From contig NC_092356.1 in assembly GCF_963676685.1 (NCBI RefSeq), positions 48,199,601 through 48,263,600 on the forward strand: a stretch of DNA of 64,000 nucleotides. The letters run 5' to 3'. Position numbers and translations under genes: made by a program. This DNA comes from Mytilus edulis. Taxonomy: Eukaryota > Mollusca > Bivalvia > Mytilida > Mytilidae. Every line of letters begins with the position of its first letter. Position 1 is the stretch's first letter. This document shows, in pieces, positions 48,835 to 59,623 of this stretch. The notes beneath the pieces were generated by a model. The model saw only the letters and a list, made by a program, of their open reading frames with translations, did no database searches and was not told the origin of the DNA.

Positions 48835-49490
48835 CTAACTTTTTTTAACGAAGACAGCAGTGATAAATGCAGAAAGAAGAAAACATGCAAACAGAAACAG
48901 CCAGTTTTCCTTCAAAATCCTTTTTGTGAATAAAGATGCTGAAATCGGAATAAACGTTTTGTGAGGATGCTTTGCACGATATGTGTTTAAAACTACATCT
49001 GCATCTTGTGAAGTATCAATTTCAAATATTTCAAGCAAACGTTTTGTGTGATCATTCAACATATCATGAGAAAGAGCACATTTCCGCTTCAAACATTTAC
49101 CAAGAAACCAGTCTTTACATATGTGAGTAAATGGACAGTGAAAATCACCAAGCAAACATCCCTTGTAATTATAATAACAGCAGGGACCTGTCACTCCATT
49201 TTTTGCCATATCAGCCAGCTTTTCTTTACATTTTTGCCTATAGGTTTCCAGAATGCAATCATAATTGCCTTCGTTGATAAAACCAAGGTCAACGAGGATT
49301 TCCCTTGACTGATTGGTTACCAAGTTATGATTTTTGTCACAACTCCCATCACATATGTCATCATTGATTATGTACTTTGCACATATGTGTGGATATCGAC
49401 ATGTGTCAATTATGTGTTCTTTATCACGATTGTAATCGATACATGGAACTGCAACGAACTTAATGTTCCTTCTGCTGCTTACAAGGTGAT
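48835..49490 (-). CDS. Copy 3 exon 2: CCCH fingers and membrane anchor
   Basis: Acceptor ATATTTCAG at 49492-49491; begins DHLVSSRRNIKF. The ATG at 49323 is internal: the sequence upstream of it is coding and carries the first finger pair. Shares a nearly identical 139-bp block with copy 4. Confidence 0.91.
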
Positions 49491-50509
49491 CTGAAATATA
49501 TAGATATATTGTTTAATAAAAACATATGATGAGTACAATTTAGATATCGAACAAACTGTAATTAATGAATGGAATTAATCTGACAAAAAGTAATACAGCA
49601 ATTTTCTGCATCAAAATTATCATTTTTATATTTTTACACATTGCTAGGGTATTATTATTTTATAGTAACAGTTGCTAAATTGTAAATTCTCTCCAGTATG
49701 GAAAAAGTAGTTCAATTAGATCCAAAGTCTTCCTTTAAAAAAAAAGTCTGTGAAAAACTTTGGAAATTGAGCAATATCGGAACATATTAAAACTATTGTA
49801 ACTGTTTTGATGATTATGAGTTTGATACTCGTGAATATATGACAGAATATATACATATAATCACATTTTGAACAGTTTACAAAATCAAAGATATTACTTA
49901 ACAAACGAAATAATTTTGTGGGTATTGTATGATCAAAAATTCTTATTTGGTAAAAAACGAAAACAATACCAAACAAAAAGCATAAAAGAAAACTTTACAA
50001 AATCGACAAATTTAAAAACCTTATTTACCAGTTTCATCATTAATTGCTTTTGCCAGTCGACCAATCCATTCTTCCGTAGGTTTATCTGCTGAAAGGTATG
50101 TATATTTTGTCAACGTATCGGACAAAAAGCATTGATCAAGCTTTAATATGATTGGCTTATAACCTTTGGTTTCAATATGAAATGTTTCTGTAACATCAAG
50201 TTGATATTTCCACATTTCACATGCAGAAGAGTTTTCTGACAACAAGAATACAACCTTTATAGAACGTTTGATAGTTCGGGCAATAGTCCTAAGGAAAGAA
50301 CGTCCGGCTAGTAAATCTCCCTCGTGGATACAACATTTGTACCCTTTACCTTCTAACAATTCGACTATCTGTAATGCAACTCCACTGTCTGGATCACCAG
50401 CCTTATATGCTATAAAAGTGTGATATTCTTTATCAATTGGTAATGTAATTGGTTTAATAGAGCTGTAATCAATAGTCTCATCAGGCTTGACATCACCTAG
50501 TTCTGTCAT
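48835..50509 (-). CDS. TIR-CCCH-TM protein, array copy 3 (378 aa, intact frame, divergent TIR)
   Basis: Exons 50509-50029 and 49490-48835, joined in phase 1 (1137 nt). The start MTELGDVKP is the first ATG after the acceptor at 50529; the longer ORF from 50572 would run through that acceptor. TIR motifs have changed: box 1 FIAYK instead of FISYK, box 2 GDLLAG instead of RDFLPG, and EMWKYQL instead of SEWCQFEL, so both the Cys and the conserved Glu are lost. Box 3 (EWIGRL) is kept. The zinc fingers are complete: C/CRYPH half finger, ICAKY...CDGSCDKNH, CCYYN...CPFTH, ICKDW...CALSH. The C-terminal anchor is at about 357-375, ending KKS. The TIR may have lost enzymatic activity or changed its partner while RNA-binding and anchoring parts stayed under constraint; this is inference. 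Same predicted role as copy 2, or a regulator of it. Confidence 0.86.
50029..50509 (-). CDS. Copy 3 exon 1: divergent TIR
   Basis: Donor GAAACTG|GTAAAT; acceptor upstream ATATTTCAG at 50530-50529. 160 codons plus one base. Altered box 2 and WCxxE region. Confidence 0.9.
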
Positions 50510-51053
50510 TTCAAAAGCGAGGCACAATCTGAAATATGCAATGTTTCTAAGTTGCAGAATTAATTTGTTCAAAAAGAGTTTTATTATAACTTTGTAGCTC
50601 TTAATTTATTTGAAACATATAGTTTATTCAACCTAGAAAACAAAAAGCGTATTTTTTGTTCAAAAATTATTCAGACTTAGTTAGAAACCTAGAAAGGTGT
50701 TCTTATCTGATATAGATATCAAAAGGACATCGACAAGAACAGACATGTTTAAAAGAGGCTATGGCAATAAGCCAAATGTTTTGTTCATTCCAAGTGTTTA
50801 ATGAAGAAAGTACGTGATGAATTATACTGAAAATGATAGTAATTTGATTTACCACATGTAACCGTATACTAGTCACGCAGAGTGGAGAGTCATTCAAAAT
50901 TATATGTGCTCCAATGCATAACCTGTAACCTTAAACATCATTTTTTAAATTTCGTAGCATTGTTGCAAATTGTATTGTTTGCAAGACAAGCAATTTTTAT
51001 CAATACATGTTCAAGTAAATAGCATATTAACGGCATAAAGTTATATTTAGTTA

Positions 51054-51135
51054 CCAAAGGTACTAGGATAACAATTTATTCGCCAGACGCGCGTATCGTC
51101 TACATAAGACTCATCAGTGACGCTCAGATAAAAAT
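51054..51135 (-). repeat. CGCGCGTCTGGCG dispersed repeat, reverse
   Basis: CGCCAGACGCGCGTATCGTC, then AGACTCATCAGTGACGCTC. Confidence 0.8.
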
Positions 51136-52444
51136 AGTTGTAGAGTCAAACAAGTTCATAGTTTAAAGTTTTGCCAAATACGACTAAGATAATCTATTTC
51201 TGGGATAAGAAAATCTTTCGAGTTTTTCGAAAAAGATTTGACAACATACCATTCTCACTTAAAAGACATCTCAAATTTGTGTATCTCTACTTTTCAATTA
51301 CTTATTTAAAACAACTTAAAAGCAGCATTATCGATAAAGATTCCAGAAATTAAGTAAACGCTCATAAACACTACCTACCTTCATAGCATAGTAGGTTCAT
51401 TCCTACTCCTTCTTTAAAAACCATAAATTGTCATGTAACATCTCAGTGTACATATTTAGATATAGTAAACATGTATTGTGCACTAACTGCAGCTGGTCTA
51501 TAACATATCAATAAAAGGCACAACTGCTATGTGTATTGATCTAGAATGTCTATCAATAGACATTAGAAGTTGTACAATATGCATAGCTATTCTTAGTTAA
51601 CAGTCAGTAATGAAATCCAAACAAAACGAAAGTAAAAAATAACACCATACGTACCCTGGAATATGAGGGGTTTTCATTAAGTCCATTAGACACATAGGCT
51701 GTCAAGAAATACATATACATGACAATCTACGTCCTAAACATAAATGTATTAGGTATCGTGGTATATATATAATGTACAATTTAAATACAATATGAATAAT
51801 TTCTGTATTATATACGGTATTTATATAAACAGTTATTTTATTTTTAAATTAATGACAAAGAAAGAAATATCATATGACTCCATATGGAATATTTATCCAT
51901 TACAAATTTAAAAATTGTATACAAATAAAGATGGAAAGGAATATAACTTAGACGAATATTTCTGGTCATATCATGCATACTAGACGAATGTTTAACTAAG
52001 GCGTGTAAAAATGTTAAGCAAAAGCAACCTAGAATAACCATGGCCTTAATCCGACTTATATTGTTAAAGAATTGTCAGATATAACTACTTTTATCAGAAA
52101 CGCTGGTTACCAGAAAACTGTTTTATTCTATTTCATTTTGTTGACATTGGCATCATTTTTATGTTACTTCATCAATCATAGATTTACGGTTTTTTAAAAG
52201 CGCTTTCAAAAACATCTTTCTTAATACTGTATATAAACAAGTATTTATTTTACCGGAAAGCTAATCGTGATGATTGTTGGTAATTATCTAACCTTTAGAA
52301 CTTCATAAAAATATTCTGACACACTATCAATTCATTTGACTAAATTAAACTGTACAACTGGTAAAGTATGCCAGTACCAAGCTACCCAAATCAAGTCAAA
52401 AGTGTTAGAAGTTGGACTAATGTCTAACTTGTTCTACTTATAGT

Positions 52445-52498
52445 TATCAAAGGTACCAGAATTATAATTTAGTACGCCAGACGCGCGTTTCGTCTACC
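52445..52498 (-). repeat. CGCGCGTCTGGCG dispersed repeat, reverse, partial
   Basis: ATCAAAGGTACCAGAATTAT, then ACGCCAGACGCGCGTTTCGT. Confidence 0.8.
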
Positions 52499-52844
52499 CA
52501 TGATATTGGTCACTGTATTCCAATCAATGAAGAACAATGTCCAGTGTTTTACCGATGAGGGTTAGACAATTGAAAATATGTAGAACTGTTGGTTCCAAAG
52601 AGAAGATTTTTTTCAAAACATCTAAAGTAGTTTCTATAAAACAGTTTTAAGTTTTCCAATATTTATATTCCTTTGATGACTTGCAAAATAGAAAACCCTA
52701 AAATAAGAGAAGGAGCGAAAAAAACTTTTCCACTTAACAATTGCTGACATTGTTACATCGAATGATTATATAATGTTATTTTTTCAGTTGTTAAAGGACC
52801 GTGAAAGTCCATACATTTATCATTGAAAAAAGTTAAATAACAAT

Positions 52845-52915
52845 AATACCGAACTCCGAGGAAAATTCAAAACGAAAAGTCCTTAATTTAATGGCAAAAT
52901 CAATCGATAAAAAAA
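52845..52915 (+). repeat. 'CCGAGGAAATTCAAAACG' repeat fragment
   Basis: ACCGAACTCCGAGGAAAATTC and the following AAATGGCAAAATCAAT match 54780-54835. Confidence 0.5.
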
Positions 52916-53002
52916 TAATTTATAAATGTTACCAAATGGTTGTAAGCGAAATATGACAAGCTGTTACAGATATTGGTAAGGACTTTTGGTCTGTTGACTG
53001 AT

Positions 53003-53085
53003 AAACTTATCATAGATACCTACCTTAAAAACATCAAATTTTATTTCGTCTATATAAAACTCATCATTGACGATTTATTAAACAA
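53003..53085 (-). repeat. Degenerate CGCGCGTCTGGCG-family copy
   Basis: AAACTTATCATAGATACC, TTTCGTCTATATAAAACTCA, ATTGACG; the CpG-rich core has largely decayed. Confidence 0.5.
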
Positions 53086-53414
53086 AAGCCGCAAAGCCAA
53101 ATCAAATACGAAGTTGAAAACCATTGTTAACCCAGAACCTCGAAAGCTTTTGTCACATACAGCTAGGTTAATCTTGTTCTAGTCTAAAGGTACAAACTCA
53201 TAAAAACTGATTATGGCCATATCAATGATGATAACATATTTATTATTAATATGCATGAAGGGTAATGCATGCATAGAAGGAGCTGCTTACCATTTCGATG
53301 AACCAGTCTCTCTCCTTTTGAAATTCACTCAGTGTGTGTTACCTTGATTTGTGTCTTCTTTTAATCGATTAACGAGATTTGAACATCGGTAAACAATTAC
53401 TACATAGGACGTTT

Positions 53415-53671
53415 CGTTCCCGAGAGTATCACCAGCCCAGTAGTCGGCACTTCGGTGTTGACATCAATATCAATTATATGGTCATTTTTATGAATTTCCT
53501 GTGTACAACACGTTGATTTTTTTTTAAATTTAGGATTTTCGTATCCAAGGCATAGATTACCTTAGCCGTATTTGGCACAACTTTTCGGAATTTTGGGTCC
53601 TCATTGCTCTTCAACTTTGTAACACGCGTCTGGCGTTATAAATTATAATCCTGGAACATTTGATAACTGAT
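53415..53671 (+). repeat. CGCGCGTCTGGCG dispersed repeat, longest copy
   Basis: Begins around AGCCCAGTAGTCGGCACTTC and TCGGTGTTGACATCAATATC, passes TAGCCGTATTTGGCACAAC, and ends with ACACGCGTCTGGCG and TAATCCTGG. It shows that the shorter copies are 3' fragments of a longer element; it has an internal deletion of the GAGCGTCACTGATGAG part. Confidence 0.75.
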
Positions 53672-54082
53672 GGTATGACAATTTCGTAGAAGTGAAAAAA
53701 GTTTATCAAAGATTACTTCAAATCTTTAGCCTAGCAACAGTTTCCCGTTGCTCTTCGACCTGCATGATCAATATGCTGTGATAGGTAATAGTACTTCTAT
53801 AATAGAATCATAAGCATAAGTTACTATTGTGAATGTCTAGTTAAAGGACTTGGACTCAACAGTACATTTGGTAAACCATACCTTTTAAAGACACATTTCT
53901 TAATAGTGACAGGTTTTAGAATATCTCTAGTTTTGGTATATATATTCATACAATAAAAGATCTCTCGTTTAAAGGCATAATAAATCCAAACACTGAGGTT
54001 GTTCTATCCAAGACGTAGGTGGACTTGAAATTATTTGTCACAAAAATTCGGATTTTTTTGTCTTTTTAATGTTGTTCAAAAT

Positions 54083-54179
54083 GAACTCATCATAGATACC
54101 AGGACTAAAGTTTTACACTTACGCCAGACGCGCGTTTCATCTACAAAAGACTCATCAGTGACGCTTGAATAAAAAATGT
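54083..54179 (-). repeat. CGCGCGTCTGGCG dispersed repeat, reverse
   Basis: AACTCATCATAGATACCAGG, CGCCAGACGCGCGTTTCATC and AAGACTCATCAGTGACGCTT. Confidence 0.8.
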
Positions 54180-54474
54180 CAATTTGGTTTATGATATAGA
54201 CTTGCTACTGTTTTGATTCCATCGCCAATGATAAGTCTACGAAGACGAAACTGGGGTATGGCATACCAATTTAGTTCATTGCATACCTCGGAGATCAGTA
54301 TTTTTGTCATTTTACTTTTTTATATATATAATACCTACATATTTGGTGAGTATTTACATGTACATTTACACAGCAATCGATATTTAAGACAAGATGTTTC
54401 ACTTACCCGTTTCAAATAGTATAACCAATATCTTTACTGCTGTAAAATAAAACTAAAAACCTTTCAAAGACTAC

Positions 54475-54527
54475 TACGCGTCTAGCGTATGTATAAAGTT
54501 TTAGTCCTGGTATATATGAGGAGTTTA
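54475..54527 (+). repeat. CGCGCGTCTGGCG dispersed repeat, short piece
   Basis: ACGCGTCTAGCGTATGTATA and TTAGTCCTGGTATATATGAG. Confidence 0.65.
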
Positions 54528-54751
54528 TTTTCAATTGTTTGAAGGATAGTGCATGTACAGTAGAAATCAATCATTGGCTTGAGTTTATTCGAAGTATTCT
54601 GTTTTCATTTTTTTTTCAATTTCCATATGTCATTACCTTTATCTTCATTTCGGTAAAATAAGCCCATTGGAGTAAAACATTAGTCAATTCTATTGTTTCT
54701 TATAACCGCTGTTGACATTTGATGTGCGCATTGCAGGAGTCAAGCGGCCTG

Positions 54752-54960
54752 TAGAAGGTAAAATCACAAAATTACTGAACTCCGAGGAAATTCAAAACGG
54801 AAATTACCTAATCAAATGCCAAAATCAAATGATAAAACACATCAAACGAATAAACAACTGTCATATTCCTGACATGGTACAGACATTTTCAAATGAAGAA
54901 AATGGTGGATTGGACCTGGTTTTATAGCGCTTAACCTGCCAGTTGTACGACAGTCGCATC
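54752..54960 (+). repeat. 'AATGGTGGATT...TTTTATAGC' dispersed repeat
   Basis: Contains CCGAGGAAATTCAAAACGG, CATATTCCTGACATGGTA and AAATGGTGGATTGGACCTGG; relatives at 36960-37195 and 52845-52915. The ORF at 54712-54927 is inside it and is rejected. Confidence 0.6.
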
Positions 54961-55525
54961 AGATTCCTAGATTTGCCTGTCTAAGGTTGACGTTATTTCA
55001 TGCGAATAATTTATTATCCCTATGTTTTCTATGCATGCCTGCAAATTTCAATTGAAACCTATTAAAGGTATAGAAATACATTGAATGAAAATAACATATA
55101 ACTTTGAAAGGCTTAAATATGTTTCCTTATTTTGAAATTTCAGGGGTTCCAAAGATGACTTTTATTGTATATCATCTCTTGTATTTTTAATATTCTAATA
55201 TTTCATTGTAATTAACATGAAAATCTTTATTCACACTAATAAGTTAAATTAACAAAACAAACAAAACAACAACAAAAACAACAACAACAACAAAAAAGCC
55301 AGTCACAACAGATTTGATTTCTGCTTCATACTTTCAAAAAATCAAACCACCAAAAGTTTACACAAGTAATAGAAGTTCGAAAGACCTGCTCATCTTCCGC
55401 TCCAAATAAAGTTTCAATTGGAATATCATTTAAATGCGTATTTAGTTTCAAATAAGAATTTCGAAATAATAATCATCAGTATACAAATTCGTGAAAATCT
55501 GTTAAAAATGTTGAATCATTTTAAA

Positions 55526-56181
55526 CTAAATAGAAAGTCCATATGTCTTTACAAAAAAGACAATTATAAAAACAATAACTACAACATACAACAAGTTTTC
55601 TTTCAGAAATGTTCTTGTGGATACTGACTCTTTCATCGTAATAAATTTTTTATGTGGATACTTAGCACGATATTTGTTTAAAATGGCCGTCTTGTCATTT
55701 GTAGTATCAATGTCAAATATTTTAAGCAAACGTTTTGTGTGAGCATTCAAAATGTCATGCGACAGAGTACAGTTCAGCTTTACACATGTACCAATAAACC
55801 AATCTTTACATATGTGAGTAAATGGACAGTGAAAATCACCAAGCAAACATCCCTTGTAATTATAATAACAGCAGGGACCCGTCACTCCATTTTTTGCCAT
55901 ATCAGCCAGCTTTTCTTTACATTTTTGCCTATAGGTTTCCAATAGCGAATCATAATTGCCGTCAGTAATGAATCCAACGTCAACCAGGATTTCTCTGGAC
56001 TGATCGGTTACCAAGTTATGATTTTTGCCACAACTTCCGGTACATTCTGCATCATTGATTATGTACTTTGCACAGATGTGTGGATATCGACATGTTGAAA
56101 GTTTGTGTTCTTTATCACGATTGTAATTCATACATGGAACTGGAACGAACTTAATATTCCTCCTGTTAGTAATGAGGTGAT
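55526..56181 (-). CDS. Copy 4 exon 2: CCCH fingers and membrane anchor
   Basis: Acceptor TATATTTCAG at 56183-56182; begins DHLITNRRNIKF. The first ATG at 56131 lies inside coding sequence and is not the start. Confidence 0.92.
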
Positions 56182-57345
56182 CTGAAATATAATGATGATT
56201 TTACATTGTCATTCTAAATATTTTTAATGAAAACATTGATAGGTTATTAACTTCCTTTCGTTTTGTAGTAGAAAAAAATCAAAAGATGACAAAGGGAAAG
56301 CAATTATCAAATATTCAAATCATGTCTGGTGGTTTTTTTTTGTGTTTTTTTCTATTACATTTTTCTATTTAGTAATAAATGCTTCTTAAGGATGTTCGCT
56401 GTACTCTCTTTCAAAATAACAAGCTTTTTAAAGACTGTTATAAATTGATACTGTATAAATAAAGTAACTGACAAAGCAGAAAAATGAAGGGTCGGTCCAA
56501 CTGCTTGTTTTCGTGACATAAACCATTAAATATCTGGTGGTAATAATTTTCTCTAGACTTTTCATGCATTTAACATTGACACCCTTTTTCTTTGAAAAAT
56601 TAATATGAAAAAACAAGGATTTTATGGAATTTTCAACTGGTTTTCCAACGAAATGCTACTAAATTATAAAAAAAAATAAGAGGAGCGAACATCATAAGTA
56701 TTTAATGAAATTGTCTAAATTTTCGTCAATATTTCCCATTAATTTGATAAACTTTTCAACAAACTTAAAGCATTGTGTGCATTTCTTAAAGATTACAACA
56801 AATAAAAACAAAATGACAAAACAAAAAAAAGACAAAAACAAAACAAAAGATACAATATATTTACCCGTTTCATCATTAATTGCCAGTGCTAGTCTGCCAA
56901 TCCATTCTTCTGTAGGCCTGTCTGCTGAAAGGTATGTATATCTTTTTATCGCATCTGGCAACTTGCATTGATCAAGCTTTAATATGATTGGCTTATATCC
57001 TTTGTTCTGAATATGAAATGTCTCCGTCATAGTCAGCTCGTATTGGCACCATTCACTTGCCGAAGAGTTTTCTGATAACAAGAATACTACTTTTATAGAA
57101 CGTTCAATATTTTTATCAATATTGTCTACTATGGCATTTCCAGGTAGAAAATCTCTTTCATGGAGGCAACATTGGTATCCCTTTCCTCGTAACAATCTGT
57201 CTATCTGTATCGCGATTCGACGGTCTCGATTTTCAGTCTTGTATGATAGAAAAATATGATATTTTTTATCATGTGGTAAAGTATTTGGTTTAATGGAGTT
57301 GAAATCTATTACTTCATCGGGCCTGTCAACGCTATGTTTGTCCAT
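55526..57345 (-). CDS. TIR-CCCH-TM protein, array copy 4 (378 aa, intact)
   Basis: Exons 57345-56865 and 56181-55526, joined in phase 1 (1137 nt). Start MDKHSVDRPDEV after an acceptor at 57377. TIR intact: FLSYK, HERDFLPG, SEWCQYEL with the conserved Glu, EWIGRL. Zinc-finger part intact: C/CRYPH, ICAKY...CTGSCGKNH, CCYYN...CPFTH, ICKDW...CTLSH. The C-terminal anchor differs from copies 2 and 3: a strongly hydrophobic Val/Ile/Phe run then KTYGLSI, so the charge after the membrane is weaker and targeting may differ. Read without splicing, the TIR exon would continue into a hydrophobic Phe-rich stretch; this is intron translation, because the donor ACGG|GTAAAT matches the other copies. Likely role as in copy 2. 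Palindromic ACGT motifs lie upstream. Confidence 0.88.
56391..56693. mobile_element. MITE in the copy 4 intron with GATGTTCGCT / AGCGAACATC ends
   Basis: GATGTTCGCT at 56391-56400 is the reverse complement of AGCGAACATC at 56684-56693. The interior includes TTTCAAAATAACAAGCTTTT and GCTTGTTTTCG, shared with about 41590-41720. It makes up almost half of the 683-bp intron. Confidence 0.65.
56865..57345 (-). CDS. Copy 4 exon 1: TIR domain
   Basis: 160 codons plus one base; all TIR boxes present. Acceptor TTTTTCAG at 57378-57377 upstream of the start implies an upstream leader exon, not located. Confidence 0.91.
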
Positions 57346-57542
57346 TTCACATGAGATTCACAGCTTGATAGCCAATCTGAAAAATAAATATCCTTTGATT
57401 GTTTTCAATAATCATTTTACTAACCAACAAAGGCAGGTGATACTTAATTATTATTCTTCAAATCAACAAAAAATTAAAAATTAGGGATTCCATAACTAGT
57501 CTAAAATAAATTTCACATGTGTACACAGGCAATTTTTTCCAA

Positions 57543-57768
57543 CGTGATTTTAACATGAGAATCACGTGATATTCACGTTGTCCACACAACGTGAGTAGAA
57601 CGTGAAACGAGCAGAAACGTAATATTCACGTTGTGAGCACAAACGTGACAAAACGTTGTTCACACGTGATATTCACGTTGTGTATAATGCCACATGATAT
57701 CAACGTGATAATACAACGTGATATTCACGTTTAATATATACCACGTGATATAATCGTGATAATACAAC
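57543..57768. promoter_or_regulatory. Cluster of ACGTGA/TCACGT palindromes upstream of copy 4
   Basis: Three exact copies of ACGTGATATTCACGT (57564-57578, 57664-57678, 57716-57730), each an inverted ACGTGA with a 3-nt spacer, plus many single CACGTG, AACGTGA and ACGTAATATTCACGT words within 225 bp. It lies 170-390 bp upstream of the copy 4 TIR exon acceptor. It could bind bZIP or bHLH factors, or be a decayed minisatellite or element; sequence alone does not decide. Confidence 0.5.
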
Positions 57769-59049
57769 AGGACATTTATGTGAAGCAGCCATTTGGAAAA
57801 AATGAAATATTGTCTTTGTTGTACTTTTTGACATATCATGTTTTTCTTGGTCATCTCTATTTGAAGATAATTCTCTGGTTCTTTATCTTAAAAGTATGGC
57901 AACAGTGAGTTAAACATCAATAAATTATCTTGTAGGTTATAACTGATTATCAGCTACCTGATATGCATGTTTAATGTACCTGTTATCATCCTGAATATGT
58001 ATGTAATATTTGCAGCTGCATGTTAAGCATACATCAAAACTTAACTATCATAACAATATATTTTAATCCAAATCTTATTTTCAATGTTTGAAAGGAAATT
58101 GAATTCGAAATTGTACAACAAATTATGCATAACCAAATGTATACCAAACAACATTTCAATACAAACAAACTAGTTTACAATGTCCATTCTTTAATTTCCT
58201 CAATGCTCTTTAACTTTGTACTTGTTTGGCTTTATAAAATATTTTGATATGAGTGTCACTGATGAGTCAAGATTGTGTAGAGGAAACGTGTGTCTGGCGT
58301 ACTAAAATATAATCCTGGTATCTTTGATAACTATTAAGAGTTATGTCCCTTGTATGTTTAACATGATCTAAAAATAATCAGCTTATGACTAAAAAATTGT
58401 CCCTATCAAATACATATATTACTAAATGTTAAATAAGAAAAAAACACTTTCCAACTTGAAATTCAATTATATTTATATTTAAGAATATGTTAAACAGTTC
58501 ACATTCGATAAGTTATAATTACTGAAATAGTAACAAATAATATTTGAATGTTCTATCTTCTAAAGGCTCCACTCTTTGATTTCTTCTTCATCTGAAAGGA
58601 TAAAAAAAAAATCTATTTATTGTTATAAGTATTATCTTATATTAGCATACATAATGAAAGCTTTACTAGTATTTTAATTCTAATATGAATGTTGCTGTTG
58701 CTTAAATGTAAACAACAATGTGAGGGCTGTTCCAAAAATAAAAGTAGATAAGGGGGAGGAAGGCACTTTTTATTTGTTCATGCATACATTTTAATTTGGA
58801 TATTTCATTTAAATGTTCAAGCAGTGTTCTTAAATAACTACCACCCATCAAATTTTAATAAAAGTTCTTGGAAAAAGTCCTATTAAAATTCTCAATTGAT
58901 CCAGCTTTCGGTAAATGGAAGTACTCTCAGATCTTTACTTACTGTCTTTTTGTTGTTGGATGTACAATTACAAATCCATGTCCACTTTGTGTTTTTGTTA
59001 TATTTGTATTTCTATTTGTATCCATCTTATATTCTGTATGTATGTGCCT
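57769..59049. other. Region right of copy 4
   Basis: AT-rich with a CGCGCGTCTGGCG-family copy (58197-58335). A short splice-like segment on the - strand (58591-58553) is discussed under findings. No gene supported. Confidence 0.45.
58197..58335 (+). repeat. CGCGCGTCTGGCG dispersed repeat
   Basis: TCCTCAATGCTCTTTAACTT, TGAGTGTCACTGATGAGTC, GTGTGTCTGGCGTACTAAA, AATCCTGGTATCTTTGATAA; CpG sites partly mutated to TpG. Confidence 0.8.
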
Positions 59050-59545
59050 GTCCCAAGTAAGGAGCCTGTAGTTCAGTGATTGCTGTTTGTTGCTGTGTTA
59101 CATAATATTTTTTTTTATTGTTTGGTACATAAATAAGGCTGTCAGTTTTCTCAATTGAATTCTTTAAAGTTTGTGATTTATCATGTAGCTGACTGTGGTA
59201 TGGGCTTTGCTAATTTTTGAAGGCTATACAGTGACCTATAGGTCATATTTTCTGTTTTATTTGGTCTCTTGTGATCAGCTTACGCTCAGGATAACATTTG
59301 AATATATCACAACCAAGGCCATGTGTAAATTTCCAACAAGTCTATGGCTTCCATGAATTATTTCTTAAATAAAAAAATGTTTAACCACAGGCTGAACTAT
59401 ATATATAGACAACTATACATTATGGACTTTTTTCATTGTTATGGATATACAGTAGCCCATAATTGCTCACATCCACTTTATTTGAACTTTGGTGGATAGT
59501 TGTCTCATTGGCATTCATACCTTATCTTCTCATTTTAATCATTTC
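59050..59545 (-). repeat. 'GATGTGG...CCAATGA' repeat, long reverse copy
   Basis: CCCAAGTAAGGAGCCTGTAG, GTATGGGCTTTGCTAA, ACAGTGACCTATAGGTCA and TAGTTGTCTCATTGGCATTC ending CTTATCTTCT. Confidence 0.65.
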
Positions 59546-59623
59546 TATTATAGCCTGTTTTATTCAACTTATCAGAATCTAAATAAGTGCATTTTGTATT
59601 CTATTTTCAAAAGTGTACACAAA

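Larger units (their letters stand above)
50529..55525. other. Region between array copies 3 and 4
   Basis: Upstream sequence of copy 3 and downstream sequence of copy 4. Very rich in the CGCGCGTCTGGCG repeat (six copies or pieces). No GAAANN array like that of copy 2 was seen. An AAC-rich simple repeat lies near 55255-55300. No other gene supported. Confidence 0.5.

Noticed and set aside
49048-49308. + strand ORFs over the CCCH exons (also 36390, 55739)
   Set aside because: Antisense shadows; Cys/His spacing is meaningful only on the - strand.
50510-50572. Longer N-terminus of copy 3 TIR from the ATG at 50572
   Set aside because: It would read through the acceptor at 50530-50529, which is shared in position with copies 1, 2 and 4; the downstream ATG matches their starts.
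54712-54927. 71-codon ORF
   Set aside because: Lies in a dispersed repeat with relatives at 36960 and 52845.
56692-56864. Phe-rich hydrophobic extension of the copy 4 TIR ORF as a membrane segment
   Set aside because: It follows the conserved donor and is intron; the true anchor is in exon 2.
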